A stretch of 42,390 bases of DNA from Leisingera sp. ANG-Vp (GTDB lineage: Bacteria > Pseudomonadota > Alphaproteobacteria > Rhodobacterales > Rhodobacteraceae). The position numbers and the translations under genes are program-made. Under the pieces are notes generated by a model that did not search any database, was not told the DNA's origin, and saw only the letters and a program-made list of their open reading frames with translations. The stretch is taken from contig NZ_JWLD01000001.1 of assembly GCF_000813725.1 (NCBI RefSeq), forward strand, positions 1 through 42,390, in the 5' to 3' direction. Of this stretch, positions 25,122 through 33,295 are shown piece after piece; position 1 is the first letter of the stretch; every line of letters begins with the position of its first letter.

Positions 25122-26116
25122 CGGAACGGTTCGATAGGGCGCTTGGGGCGCTGGCCGGGGTGGCCCTGGGGGATGCCATGGGCATGCCGGCGCAGACCCT
25201 GCCGCGGGCGCAGATCCGGGCGGCCTACGGGCGGATCACGGATTTCATTGAACCTTTCCCGGATCACCCGGTGTCGCACGGGCTGCGGGCGGCGCAGGTG
25301 ACGGATGACACCGAGCAGACCCTGCTGCTGGCGGGTCTGCTGCTGGAGAACCCGGAGGGGGTTGACGATCACCGCTGGGCGCGGGCGCTGCTGGATTGGG
25401 AAGCCGACGTGCGGGCGCGGGGATTGCGCGACCTGCTGGGCCCGTCGTCGAAGGCGGCGCTGGACGCGCTCTTGGCGGGCACGCCGGCAGATGAGACCGG
25501 CAAGGGCGGCACCACCAATGGCGCGGCGATGCGGATTGCGCCGGTGGGCATTGCCTGCCCCGCGCAGGATGCAGGCGCGCTGGCGGCCAAAGTGGCAGAG
25601 GCCTGCCGGGTGACCCATGCCACGCGCGAGGCCATTGCGGCGGCCTCGGCCGTGGCGATGGCGGTGAGCTGCGGCATTGACGGTGCGGATTTCGAGGCGG
25701 CATTGCCCGCGGCGCTGGAGGCGGCCCGGATCGGCAGCGCGCAAGGATATCCCGTCGGCGAAGAGGATATGGCCGGGCGGATTGCCCGCGCGGTTGAGGC
25801 CGCAGACAGCGGCGGCGAAGAGGAACTGCTGCGGGTGGCAGGCAACTCGGTGGCCAGCCGGGAGTCGGTGGCGGCAGCCTTTGGCATTGTGCGGCTGGCG
25901 CAGGGCGATCCCTGGCAGGCGGCGCTGCTGGCGGCGAATTTCGGCGATGACACCGACACCATCGGCGCGATTGCCTGCGCGATGGCGGGGGCCTGTGCCG
26001 GGATAGGCGCCTTTCCGGCAGAGAAGCTGGCGCAGGTGAAGGCGGCCAATGGGCTGGAGCTGGAACCGGTGGCACGCGGGCTGCTGGAGCTGCGCGCGCG
26101 GAGGGCTGCGGGATGA
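25118..26116 (+). CDS. ADP-ribosylglycohydrolase family protein
   Basis: This 332-residue protein of the DraG/ARH family would cleave an N- or O-glycosidic bond to ribose using two metal ions. The metal motifs are present: GDAMGMPAQ (18-26), TDDT (62-65) and GDDTDTIGA (276-284, usually GGDTDT). A metal-site aspartate variant at 277 replaces the common glycine. The start is a TTG overlapping the gntR stop by four bases, with GAGG upstream; no ATG fits. It overlaps the PfkB gene by four bases. A link to nitrogenase control is unlikely, as no nif gene is near. With a sugar kinase and importer beside it, the enzyme may release a sugar from an imported glycoside. Confidence 0.87.
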   Translation: MTERFDRALGALAGVALGDAMGMPAQTLPRAQIRAAYGRITDFIEPFPDHPVSHGLRAAQVTDDTEQTLLLAGLLLENPEGVDDHRWARALLDWEADVRARGLRDLLGPSSKAALDALLAGTPADETGKGGTTNGAAMRIAPVGIACPAQDAGALAAKVAEACRVTHATREAIAAASAVAMAVSCGIDGADFEAALPAALEAARIGSAQGYPVGEEDMAGRIARAVEAADSGGEEELLRVAGNSVASRESVAAAFGIVRLAQGDPWQAALLAANFGDDTDTIGAIACAMAGACAGIGAFPAEKLAQVKAANGLELEPVARGLLELRARRAAG

Positions 26117-27048
26117 GCGCGCGGATGATCCAGCTGTCCGGGGTGATCATCGACATGATCTACTCGGTGGACGCGGTGCCGGCGCCCGGAACCGAGGCGG
26201 TGGTGCACGGCAGCGCCATTGCTGCGGGCGGCGGGTTCAACGCCATGGTGGCAGCGCGCCGGGCCGGATTGGACGTGGATTACGGCGGCACGCTGGGCAG
26301 CGGGGCGTTTGCCGGGATTGCCGAGGCGGCGTTGAAAGATGAGGGCATCGGTATTCTGCACCCGCGGCTGGACGGCCAGGATCAGGGCTGCTGCACGGTG
26401 CTGATCGACCGCGATGGCGAGCGCAGTTTTATCGCTTCCTCCGGGGCGGACGGGGTTGTGACGGATGCGGATCTGGCGCGGATCAAGCCCGGAGCAGGGG
26501 ACTGGCTGCTGCTGTCGGGCTATGCGCTGCACTACAAGGGCAGCCGGGAGGCGCTGACGCGCTGGCTGCAGGCGCAGGCCGGGCGCGGGCTCGATCTGGT
26601 GTTTGATCCCTGTCCGCTGGTGGCGGAGCTTCCGGCGGCGGCTGTGCCGGCGGCCCTGGGCGCTGCGGCCTGGGTGACGGCCAATGCTGAGGAGGCGCGG
26701 GTGCTGACCGGCCTTGCCGGCCCGGCGGAGGCCGCTTGCAAACTGGCGGAGGGCCGCAAGGGCGGCGCGCTGGTGCGGGCAGGGGCTGCGGGCTGCTGGC
26801 TGGCGCTGCCGGACGGGGTGGTCTCGCATCTGCCGGGCCACAAGGTTTCGGCAGTGGACACCAACGGGGCAGGCGATGCCCATACCGGCACCTTCATCGC
26901 GCTGATGGCGCAGGGCTGGGCGGCGGCGGCGGCCGCGCGGGCAGCCAACATCAGCGCGGCGCTTTCAACAACCAGACGCGGGCCGTCAACGGCTCCGGCA
27001 TGGGACGAGGTTCAAAGCGTGCTGGAGCGCGCAGAGGCCCCGGTCTGA
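26113..27048 (+). CDS. PfkB family carbohydrate kinase
   Basis: This 311-residue ribokinase-fold enzyme would phosphorylate a sugar or nucleoside with ATP. The first PfkB motif is GGGFNAMVAARRAG (39-52); the second is DTNGAGDAHTGTF (249-261) with catalytic D255. Members include ribokinase, fructoselysine 6-kinase (FrlD), adenosine kinase and pseudouridine kinase; I cannot choose between them by eye. It is translationally coupled to the glycohydrolase gene (ATGA overlap), so its substrate is probably the sugar that enzyme releases. The next gene, for a binding protein, starts 29 bases downstream. Confidence 0.9.
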   Translation: MSARMIQLSGVIIDMIYSVDAVPAPGTEAVVHGSAIAAGGGFNAMVAARRAGLDVDYGGTLGSGAFAGIAEAALKDEGIGILHPRLDGQDQGCCTVLIDRDGERSFIASSGADGVVTDADLARIKPGAGDWLLLSGYALHYKGSREALTRWLQAQAGRGLDLVFDPCPLVAELPAAAVPAALGAAAWVTANAEEARVLTGLAGPAEAACKLAEGRKGGALVRAGAAGCWLALPDGVVSHLPGHKVSAVDTNGAGDAHTGTFIALMAQGWAAAAAARAANISAALSTTRRGPSTAPAWDEVQSVLERAEAPV

Positions 27049-27077
27049 CACACCACACACATATCTGGGAGGATATC

Positions 27078-28109
27078 ATGAAGAAACTGCTCGCCGCATC
27101 GGTGCTGGCCCTGGCTGCCCAGGGAGCGCTGGGTGATGAAATCCGGGTGCTGAACTGGCAAGGCTACGGCACCGATCTGGACTGGTCGCTGGAGGCCTTT
27201 ACCGAAGCCACCGGCCATACCGTGGTGCATGAGTATTTCACCTCGGAACAGGAGATGCTGACCAAGCTGCGCACCAATCCGGGCGCCTATGACGTAGTGC
27301 TGATCAACGCGGCCTATACTGCGCAGGCGCAGGAAGAGGGGCTGATCGGGCCGGTTGATGCGACGCTGATCTCGAACTTTGCTGATCTGGACCCGAACCT
27401 TACGGGCAATGAGGATCTGAACCCCGGCGGTGCGCTGCATGGGGTGCCCTGGACATGGGGGCTGACCTCGCTGGCGGTAAACGCGGGCGAGTTTCCGGAC
27501 GCGCCGACCTCGCTGTCGGTGCTGTGGGATCCGGAACTGAAGGGCCGCGTGTCGATCCGCGACGACGGGCTGGAGGCGGTGCAGTTCGCCGCAATGGCGA
27601 CCGGCCAGAACATCAACGACATCCAGGACATGGATGCGGTGAAGGCGAAGCTGACCGAACTGCTGCCGCAGATCACCACTTTCTGGGGCTCGGAGAACGA
27701 CTGGAACCAGTTCATGGCAGCGGGCGATTTTGCTGTCGCGACCTATTGGTCGGGGTCTGCTTCGCGGTCGATCTCCAAGGGGCTGCCGATCACCTTTGTG
27801 GTGGCGGATGAAGGCGCCATCGGCTGGCTGGACGGGCTGTCGATCCCGGCAAGCTCGACCCACAAGGAGGCCGCACACGCCTTTATCGACTGGATGGTCG
27901 ATCCGGAGTTCTATGTGAAATGGGACGCCGAGGGCGCGCCGGCCACCTCCAACGCCAACGCGGCGGCGGCATTGCCCGAGACCAGCTTTAACCGCAAGGT
28001 GCTGGGCGATCCGGCCACCGTGGCCAAGGTGCAGTTCATGCGGCCGGTGTCGGAAGAGAACCGCGAAACCTACCTGAAGCTCTGGCAAGAGCTGAAGGCG
28101 GCGCAGTAG
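27078..28109 (+). CDS. Periplasmic binding protein of a Pot-type ABC importer
   Basis: This 343-residue protein has a Sec signal peptide (MKKLLAASVLALAAQGALG) and a mature part starting DEIRVLNWQGYG, typical of PotD/PotF-type binding proteins. Further marks are YDVVLINAAY and HGVPWTWGLTSLAVN. GGGAGGA precedes the ATG. Polyamine binders carry several acidic residues in the cleft; these were not mapped here, so putrescine or spermidine should not be assumed. The ligand is probably the molecule handled by the glycohydrolase and kinase upstream. Confidence 0.92.
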   Translation: MKKLLAASVLALAAQGALGDEIRVLNWQGYGTDLDWSLEAFTEATGHTVVHEYFTSEQEMLTKLRTNPGAYDVVLINAAYTAQAQEEGLIGPVDATLISNFADLDPNLTGNEDLNPGGALHGVPWTWGLTSLAVNAGEFPDAPTSLSVLWDPELKGRVSIRDDGLEAVQFAAMATGQNINDIQDMDAVKAKLTELLPQITTFWGSENDWNQFMAAGDFAVATYWSGSASRSISKGLPITFVVADEGAIGWLDGLSIPASSTHKEAAHAFIDWMVDPEFYVKWDAEGAPATSNANAAAALPETSFNRKVLGDPATVAKVQFMRPVSEENRETYLKLWQELKAAQ

Positions 28110-28168
28110 GGCGGGCCAAAGCTATCTGAAAGCAAAGCTGCATGCCGCTGGTGATTGCCGCAACAACA

Positions 28169-28225
28169 GGTTCGCGCCCGCCCTGGGGGGCGGGGACGGG
28201 CGCGAACCGGGCCGCAGGCGGCCCG
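28169..28225 (+). promoter_or_regulatory. Large stem-loops between the binding-protein and permease genes
   Basis: GGTTCGCGCCCG (28169-28180) pairs perfectly with CGGGCGCGAACC (28197-28208), and a second hairpin GGGCCGC/GCGGCCC follows at once (28209-28224). No T-run follows. Stable stems after the binding-protein gene often protect its message and lower expression of the permease genes. Confidence 0.65.
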
Positions 28226-28275
28226 GGGTTTCAGACAGACTGTTTTCAAAATGCCAAGACCCCAAGGGAAATGAG

Positions 28276-29139
28276 ATGAGCAGCTTATCTGCCAGACAGG
28301 ACCGGATACGGGCGTTCACGCTCCTTTCCCCGGCGTATCTGTGGCTGACGGTGGCGGTGTTCCTGCCGCTGTCGGCGATGGTGTTCTTCAGCTTTCTGTC
28401 CGATGTGCCTTTTGGCGATCGCGAGTGGCACGGGACGCTGGAGAACTATCAGGAGTTCTTTCAGACCAGCACCTATGCGACGCTTTTGTGGAAGTCGCTG
28501 AAGCTGGGGCTGATGGTGACGGGGATCTCGGTGCTGATCGGCTTCCCATGCGCCTATGTGCTGGCCAAGGTGATCAAGGGCCGCTCGCGCGAGGCGCTGT
28601 TCCTCTTGGTGATCCTGCCGTTCTGGTCCAACTCGCTGGTGCGGATCTTCTCCTGGGCGATTGTGCTGCGCGGCAATGGGGTCTTGGATTTTGCTGCCAA
28701 TGCAGTGCTGCCCTGGGATGTGCGCATCAACCTGATGTTCAGCCCCACTGCCATCGTGATTGGTTTGGTGCATTCCTATCTGCCTTACGTGATCCTGACC
28801 TCCTACCTGGCGCTGCAGGCAATTGACGACAGCCTGATCGAGGCAGCGCGGTCGCTGGGCGCCAAGCGGCGGACCATCCTGACCCGGCTGATCCTGCCGC
28901 TGGCCGCACCTGGCATCCTGGCCGGTGCTGTGCTGATCTTTGTGCCCGTTGTGGGCTCTTTCATGGAGCCGCGTTTGCTCGGCGGGCGGCGCGGCACCTA
29001 TTACGGCACGGTGATCGAGGATCAGTTTGTGGCGGTCTTCAACTGGCCCCTGGGGGCGGCGCTGTCCTTTATCCTGCTGGCGGTGGTGCTGGTGATCCTG
29101 GGCGCCTTCAGCCCCATCCTGCGGAGGGCACGGACGTGA
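28276..29139 (+). CDS. ABC transporter permease, PotB type
   Basis: This 287-residue inner-membrane protein has six hydrophobic segments, the first being FTLLSPAYLWLTVAVFLPLSAMVFF. The binding-protein-dependent transport signature is EAARSLGAKRRTILTRLILPLAAPGI near residues 193-218. AAGGGAA precedes the ATG. Its stop overlaps the next gene's GTG (GTGA). It forms the channel with the next permease. Confidence 0.93.
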   Translation: MSSLSARQDRIRAFTLLSPAYLWLTVAVFLPLSAMVFFSFLSDVPFGDREWHGTLENYQEFFQTSTYATLLWKSLKLGLMVTGISVLIGFPCAYVLAKVIKGRSREALFLLVILPFWSNSLVRIFSWAIVLRGNGVLDFAANAVLPWDVRINLMFSPTAIVIGLVHSYLPYVILTSYLALQAIDDSLIEAARSLGAKRRTILTRLILPLAAPGILAGAVLIFVPVVGSFMEPRLLGGRRGTYYGTVIEDQFVAVFNWPLGAALSFILLAVVLVILGAFSPILRRART

Positions 29140-29921
29140 GCAACCGTTTGCTGGCCCATCTGGGCAAGGCCTATCTGGGGCTGATCCTGTTCTTCCTTTA
29201 TGCGCCGATCCTGGTGATGGCCGCGATGTCGTTCAACGCCTCGGAATTCTACCAGCTGCCGTTCAGCTTCTCGACCGAGTGGTACGAGCGGCTGTGGAAG
29301 AATGACGAAATCCTGGAGGCCGCCTGGCGCTCGGTCTGGATTGCAGTGGTGGTGACGGTGATTGCCACCAGCCTGGGCACCGCTGCGTCGATTGCGCTGT
29401 TCCGCTATGAGTTTCCCGGCAAGACCGTGCTGCAGCTGCTGCTGTTCCCGCCGATTGCGATCCCCTGGCTGATCACCGGCACCGCGATGCTGATCTTCTT
29501 CTTCGGCATCGGTCTGGACCGCGGCACGCCGGCAGTGATCATCGGCCATGCGGCGCTGGCGCTGCCTTATGTGATCGTGGTGGTGACGGCGCGGCTGGCA
29601 ACCTTTGACAGAACCCTGGAAGAGGCGGCGCGTTCGCTGGGCGCCAGCGCCTGGAAGGTGACCATGGCTGTGACTGTTCCCTGGATCCTGCCGGGGATCA
29701 TCGCCGGCGGCCTCTTTGCCTTTGCCGTCAGCTTTGACCAGTTCGTGGTCTCCTACTTCCTGTCGGAGCCGGGCGACAGCACCCTGCCGGTGCTGATCTA
29801 CACTTCGATCCGCAAGGGTTTCACTCCGGAGATCAACGCGGTCTCCACCATCATCATCGCGGTCTCCATGGGCATCATGCTGCTGGCCGCGCGCTATTCA
29901 AATTTCGGAGGCGAACAGTAA
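29136..29921 (+). CDS. ABC transporter permease, PotC type
   Basis: This 261-residue inner-membrane protein is the partner permease. The EAA loop reads EEAARSLGASAWKVTMAVTVPWILPGI. It starts with GTG inside the stop of the preceding gene and ends one base into the ATPase start, so the three genes are tightly coupled. Hydrophobic segments begin at LGLILFFLYAPILVMAAMSF. Confidence 0.93.
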   Translation: MSNRLLAHLGKAYLGLILFFLYAPILVMAAMSFNASEFYQLPFSFSTEWYERLWKNDEILEAAWRSVWIAVVVTVIATSLGTAASIALFRYEFPGKTVLQLLLFPPIAIPWLITGTAMLIFFFGIGLDRGTPAVIIGHAALALPYVIVVVTARLATFDRTLEEAARSLGASAWKVTMAVTVPWILPGIIAGGLFAFAVSFDQFVVSYFLSEPGDSTLPVLIYTSIRKGFTPEINAVSTIIIAVSMGIMLLAARYSNFGGEQ

Positions 29922-30949
29922 TGGGCGAAGTCCGGGTAGAGCATCTGGTCAAGACCTACGGCCCCGCGCGGGCGCTGGATGATGTGTCGCTGACCTTTCC
30001 TGACGGCGGGTTCTTTGGCCTGCTGGGCCCGTCGGGCAGCGGCAAGACCACGCTGCTGCGCGCGATTGCGGGCTTTGTGGCGCCGGACACGGGGCGGGTG
30101 ATCATCGGCGGCGATCCGGTGGAGAATGTGCCGGTGGAGAAGCGCGAGATCGGCATGGTGTTTCAGAACTATGCGCTGTTTCCCAATATGACGGTGGCCG
30201 AGAATGTCGGGTTCGGGCTGGAGGTGCGCAAGGTGCCGGGCGCCGACCGCGCCCGCCGGGTGGCGGAGGCGCTGGAGCTGGTGCAGCTGGGCCATCTGGG
30301 GGCGCGCAAGCCGCATCAGCTGTCCGGCGGCCAGCGGCAGCGGGTGGCGATGGCGCGGGCAATCGTGACCCAGCCGCGGGTGCTGCTGCTGGACGAGCCG
30401 CTGTCGGCGCTGGACAAGGCGCTGCGCGTGGACATGCAGATCGAACTGAAGCGGATCCAGCGCGAGATCGGCATCACCACCATCTTTGTTACCCACGACC
30501 AGGAGGAGGCGCTGACCCTGTCGGACCGGATCGGCATCCTGAAGGACGGGCGGCTGGTGCGCCATGGCCCGCCGCGCGCGGTCTATGACGATCCGCAGGA
30601 TGCCTTTACCGCACGCTTCCTGGGCGAGGCGAACCTGTTTAGCGGCACGCCCGAGGCGGGCGGGCTGCGGCTGGCGGATGGCGCCTTGATCGCAGGCTGC
30701 ACCAGCTCTACCGCGGCGGTGCGGCCCGAGAACATCGCAATCACGCTGCAGGAGCCGGAGGCGCCGAACCGGCTGCAGGCAAACCTGGTGCAGCAGGTGT
30801 TCGGCGGTGCTATGGGCACCTGCATTCTGGACTGGCAGGGCGAAAGCCTGAAGGTGATCGGCCGCGATCAGGATATGCAGGGGCTGCCGGAGCAGGGGCC
30901 AGTGTGGCTGTCGTGGGACAGTGCCAAGACCATTGCGCTGAACGGTTAG
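29921..30949 (+). CDS. ABC transporter ATP-binding protein, PotA type
   Basis: This 342-residue ATPase has Walker A GPSGSGKT (36-43), a Q-loop (VFQNYALFP), signature LSGGQ (134-138), Walker B VLLLDEP (154-160) and the H-loop FVTHDQEEA. The C-terminal 100 residues form a TOBE-type domain. It drives the importer formed by the two preceding permeases. The start ATG shares one base with the preceding stop (TAATG). It is the last gene of the operon and is followed by a hairpin. Confidence 0.95.
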   Translation: MGEVRVEHLVKTYGPARALDDVSLTFPDGGFFGLLGPSGSGKTTLLRAIAGFVAPDTGRVIIGGDPVENVPVEKREIGMVFQNYALFPNMTVAENVGFGLEVRKVPGADRARRVAEALELVQLGHLGARKPHQLSGGQRQRVAMARAIVTQPRVLLLDEPLSALDKALRVDMQIELKRIQREIGITTIFVTHDQEEALTLSDRIGILKDGRLVRHGPPRAVYDDPQDAFTARFLGEANLFSGTPEAGGLRLADGALIAGCTSSTAAVRPENIAITLQEPEAPNRLQANLVQQVFGGAMGTCILDWQGESLKVIGRDQDMQGLPEQGPVWLSWDSAKTIALNG

Positions 30950-30956
30950 AGGCGGG

Positions 30957-30989
30957 GAGGGGCGCTGCCCCTCTTGGCCTGACGGCCAA
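30957..30989 (+). terminator. Paired hairpins after the ABC operon
   Basis: GAGGGGC/GCCCCTC (30957-30963 and 30967-30973) is followed by a second stem TTGGCC/GGCCAA (30974-30979 and 30984-30989). They start 7 bases past the ATPase stop. A terminator role is likely although the T-run is short. Confidence 0.55.
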
Positions 30990-30991
30990 TT

Positions 30992-31021
30992 CACCCCGGG
31001 GTATTTGAGACCAGAAAGAAG
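30992..31021 (+). repeat. Possible dispersed Rhodobacterales intergenic element
   Basis: CACCCCGGGGTATTTGAG followed by ACCAGAAAGAAG lies just after the paired hairpins. I recall very similar sequence at the ends of many genes in Roseobacter genomes. Only one copy was noticed in this window. Confidence 0.35.
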
Positions 31022-31041
31022 CAGGGGCCAGGCAGGTGATC

Positions 31042-31085
31042 TTGTAAATGCCGTGTGCAGGATATACATTTCATTTGTGATATCC
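31042..31085 (+). promoter_or_regulatory. vapBC promoter/operator
   Basis: GGATATACA (31060-31068) and TGTGATATCC (31076-31085) form an inverted repeat with one bulge. It covers a -10-like TATACA (31063-31068); TTGTAA (31042-31047) is a possible -35 with a short 15-base spacer. VapBC complexes bind such repeats to repress their own promoter. Confidence 0.5.
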
Positions 31086-31103
31086 ATTGATGGAGGCAAG
31101 GGC

Positions 31104-31331
31104 ATGCAAGTTGCAAAATGGGGAAACTCTCTGGCAGTGCGGCTGCCTGCCAAGCTGGTTCAGGAGATGGCGCTGAAAGAGGGCGATCAGATTGAGCTGC
31201 GGGCCGGGGAGGACGGGCTTGTGGTCTCCCGCCATGCCCGCCCCGAAGAGGTGCTGAAGCGCCTGCGCCGTTTCCGCGGCCGCCTGCCTGCGGCGGACCG
31301 GCTGACGCGCGACGCTGCAAATGAGCGGTGA
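31104..31331 (+). CDS. vapB: VapB-type antitoxin, AbrB/MazE-like DNA-binding domain
   Basis: This 75-residue antitoxin has an N-terminal swapped-hairpin AbrB domain (MQVAKWGNSLAVRLPAKLV, then GDQIELRAGEDGL) and a basic C-terminal tail that would bind the toxin. It neutralises the following PIN toxin and helps repress the operon. GGAGG lies 9-10 bases before the ATG; upstream in-frame starts would read through the operator. It overlaps vapC by 11 bases. Confidence 0.9.
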   Translation: MQVAKWGNSLAVRLPAKLVQEMALKEGDQIELRAGEDGLVVSRHARPEEVLKRLRRFRGRLPAADRLTRDAANER

Positions 31332-31719
31332 TTTCTTCGACACCAACGTCATTCTCTACCTGCTGGACGCCTCCTCCAAGGCGGATACTGCCGAGCGGCT
31401 GCTGCAGAAGGGCGGGCTGATCAGCACCCAGGTGCTGAATGAGGCGCTGGTGAACTGCATCCGCAAGGCCGGCATGTCCTGGGCGGAGGCAGGCGAGTTT
31501 CTCGGCGGTATCCGGGCCGTCTGCGATGTGGCGGATCAGACCGCCGAGGTGCATGATGCAGGCCGCGCGCTGGGGGAGCGTTACGGGTTCTCTGTCTATG
31601 ACTCGATGATCGTGGCGGCGGCGCTGGTGAACGGCTGCAGCAGGCTTTATTCCGAGGACATGCAGGACGGGCTGATCGTTGAAGGCGCGCTGCGGATCGT
31701 CAACCCGTTTGCCAGCTAG
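31321..31719 (+). CDS. vapC: VapC-type PIN domain ribonuclease toxin
   Basis: This 132-residue PIN-domain protein would cut RNA, usually tRNA or rRNA, in a Mg-dependent way. The acidic metal residues are D7 (FFDTNVILYLLD), E41 (LNEALVN), D94 (YDSMIVAAAL) and the SEDMQDG group (E112, D113). The ATG lies within the end of vapB. On a repABC replicon the pair may help plasmid maintenance by killing or arresting cells that lose it. Confidence 0.92.
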   Translation: MSGDFFDTNVILYLLDASSKADTAERLLQKGGLISTQVLNEALVNCIRKAGMSWAEAGEFLGGIRAVCDVADQTAEVHDAGRALGERYGFSVYDSMIVAAALVNGCSRLYSEDMQDGLIVEGALRIVNPFAS

Positions 31720-32061
31720 GGTTCTGGCGCAGAGTTATTCCGGCTTCGGCAATGGATTGCTGGGAGTGCGGTATCAGAGCTCTGGCGCAGCGGTGCAAGC
31801 CGCGCAAAAATCATCTGAAATCATGATGCTGCAAGATCTGCTCCGCCCTGCCCTGCCAATTTGGCCGGGGCGGGCAGCCGGTGGCTCCAGCGGCACCGGA
31901 CGGCTGCCTGCAAAGGGGGCGGAACACCTCCCGGCGGCCGGGGAGAAATACAATTCAGGGGTGAGTTTTTGGCCTTTGGCGCCGATGCGGCGCCTGAGGG
32001 CTGCCCGGTAAACTGAACCTGTGCCGGCATTGACCGGTGTTCAATTGACGGGAGACACAAC
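31720..32061 (+). promoter_or_regulatory. 342-base gap upstream of the flp pilin gene
   Basis: No gene is evident. A strong hairpin with arms GGCAGCCG (31873-31880) and CGGCTGCC (31901-31908), and inner CCGGTG/CACCGG pairing, and a smaller palindrome pair GGCGCC/GGCGCC (31979-31984 and 31989-31994) are present. TAAACT at about 32010 and TTGACC near 32033 are promoter-like but not well spaced. The flp message probably starts in this gap. Confidence 0.4.
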
Positions 32062-32244
32062 ATGACTGGATTTTTGAAGAAGATGCTGTCCCGCCTGCGC
32101 CGCGACGAGCGCGGGGTGACGCTGGTGGAATACGGAATTGCCATTGCCCTGGCGGTGACGCTGGGCACTGCGGGGCTGGCCACGCTGTCAACCGAAGTCG
32201 GCGGCGCGCTGACCGCGGCCGGCAATGAGATGCCGGATCCCTAA
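32062..32244 (+). CDS. flp: Flp family type IVb pilin
   Basis: This 60-residue prepilin has a short basic leader and the cleavage motif RG|VTLVEYG, with G18 at position -1 and E23 at +5, followed by a hydrophobic helix (GIAIALAVTLGTAGLA). It is the major subunit of the Flp/Tad pilus used in tight adherence and biofilm. GGGAG precedes the ATG. It would be cut by the CpaA-type peptidase at the end of this locus. Confidence 0.93.
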   Translation: MTGFLKKMLSRLRRDERGVTLVEYGIAIALAVTLGTAGLATLSTEVGGALTAAGNEMPDP

Positions 32245-32415
32245 GAACAGCCTTTTGCCAGGTCCCGCCGGGTATTGCCTGCGGGCGGGCGTCCAGAGAA
32301 TGCCGCGGCTGCGATGCGGCTGCGGCATCTTTCCTTTGACTTTTACATGGGCTGTTGCGGCCCGGTTGCCGGGTCCGGCCCACAGGCCTGCCGCCGCGCG
32401 GAAAGGATGCATGAC

Positions 32416-33222
32416 ATGAATATCTCATCGCTCTTGAGCATGATCTCCGGGCTGGCGCTGGCGGGCGGCTCTGCCTATGTCGCCAAGGATTACATCGATG
32501 GCCAGAATGTGGCCCGCGCGACCGAAGGGCCGGAGCTGGTCGAGGTGGTGGTGGCGTCGCAGGACATTGCATTCGGCGCGGCGATTACCGCGCAGACGCT
32601 GACCACCATTGCCTGGCCTGCCACCGCGCGGCCCGGAGGCACATTCACCGCCTATGACACGCTGCTGCCGGAAACCGGCAAACCGCCGCGCCGGGCCCGG
32701 CGCCCGATTGCGCAGGGCGAGCTGATCCGCGCGTCGCGGATTTCCAAGTTCGGCGAGAAGGTGACGATTGTGCAGAACCTGAGCCCGAACCACCGGGCAA
32801 TGGCGATCAAGGTCAGCGCCGAGACCGCGGTGGGCGGTTTTGTAACCCCGGGCGACCGGGTCGACATCCTGCTGACCCAGGGCCGCGGTGCAGATCTGAA
32901 AACCGTGACCATCCTGCAGAACTCCCGCGTGGTGGGGGTGGACCAGGATGCCAATGAAGAATCGGAAACTCCGGGTGTGGCCCGGACAGTGACCGTCGAA
33001 GTCACTCCGGAGCAGGGCCAGCGCCTGGCGCTGGCGCAGCGGGCGGGTACGCTCAGCCTGACCTTGAGGACGCTGGATGCGCCGGCGGAGGAGGTGCAGC
33101 TGGAGTCGATCGGACTGGGCGATGTGCTGAACAACCTGCCGGCGAATGCCGGGGACGCCCCGGCCCGCAGAACCGTGCTGATCCGGCGCGGCACCGAGGT
33201 CACTGAAACCGAGATCCGCTGA
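32416..33222 (+). CDS. cpaB: Flp pilus assembly protein CpaB (RcpC)
   Basis: This 268-residue periplasmic protein has an N-terminal membrane anchor (LLSMISGLALAGGSAYVA) and a SAF-like domain (VVVASQDIAFGAAITAQTL), followed by the CpaB core (MAIKVSAETAVGGFVTPGDRVDILLTQ). CpaB works with the outer-membrane secretin of the pilus. I chose the ATG with AAAGG eight bases upstream; another ATG three codons earlier is possible. The usual next gene, the secretin cpaC, is missing. Confidence 0.92.
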   Translation: MNISSLLSMISGLALAGGSAYVAKDYIDGQNVARATEGPELVEVVVASQDIAFGAAITAQTLTTIAWPATARPGGTFTAYDTLLPETGKPPRRARRPIAQGELIRASRISKFGEKVTIVQNLSPNHRAMAIKVSAETAVGGFVTPGDRVDILLTQGRGADLKTVTILQNSRVVGVDQDANEESETPGVARTVTVEVTPEQGQRLALAQRAGTLSLTLRTLDAPAEEVQLESIGLGDVLNNLPANAGDAPARRTVLIRRGTEVTETEIR

Positions 33223-33295
33223 CTCTGGGGCTATCCGGCGCGGGGCAAGGGGGTGGCCCTGGACATCTGGAAAAGACAGCACCGGCGGAGCGGAG

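Noticed and set aside
25118-26116. Nitrogenase control (DraG) as function of the ADP-ribosylglycohydrolase
   Set aside because: No nif or draT gene is nearby; the operon context is sugar kinase and importer.
27078-30949. Spermidine/putrescine specificity of the ABC importer
   Set aside because: Pot-type families bind many ligands; the neighbours suggest another substrate, so polyamine names were not given.
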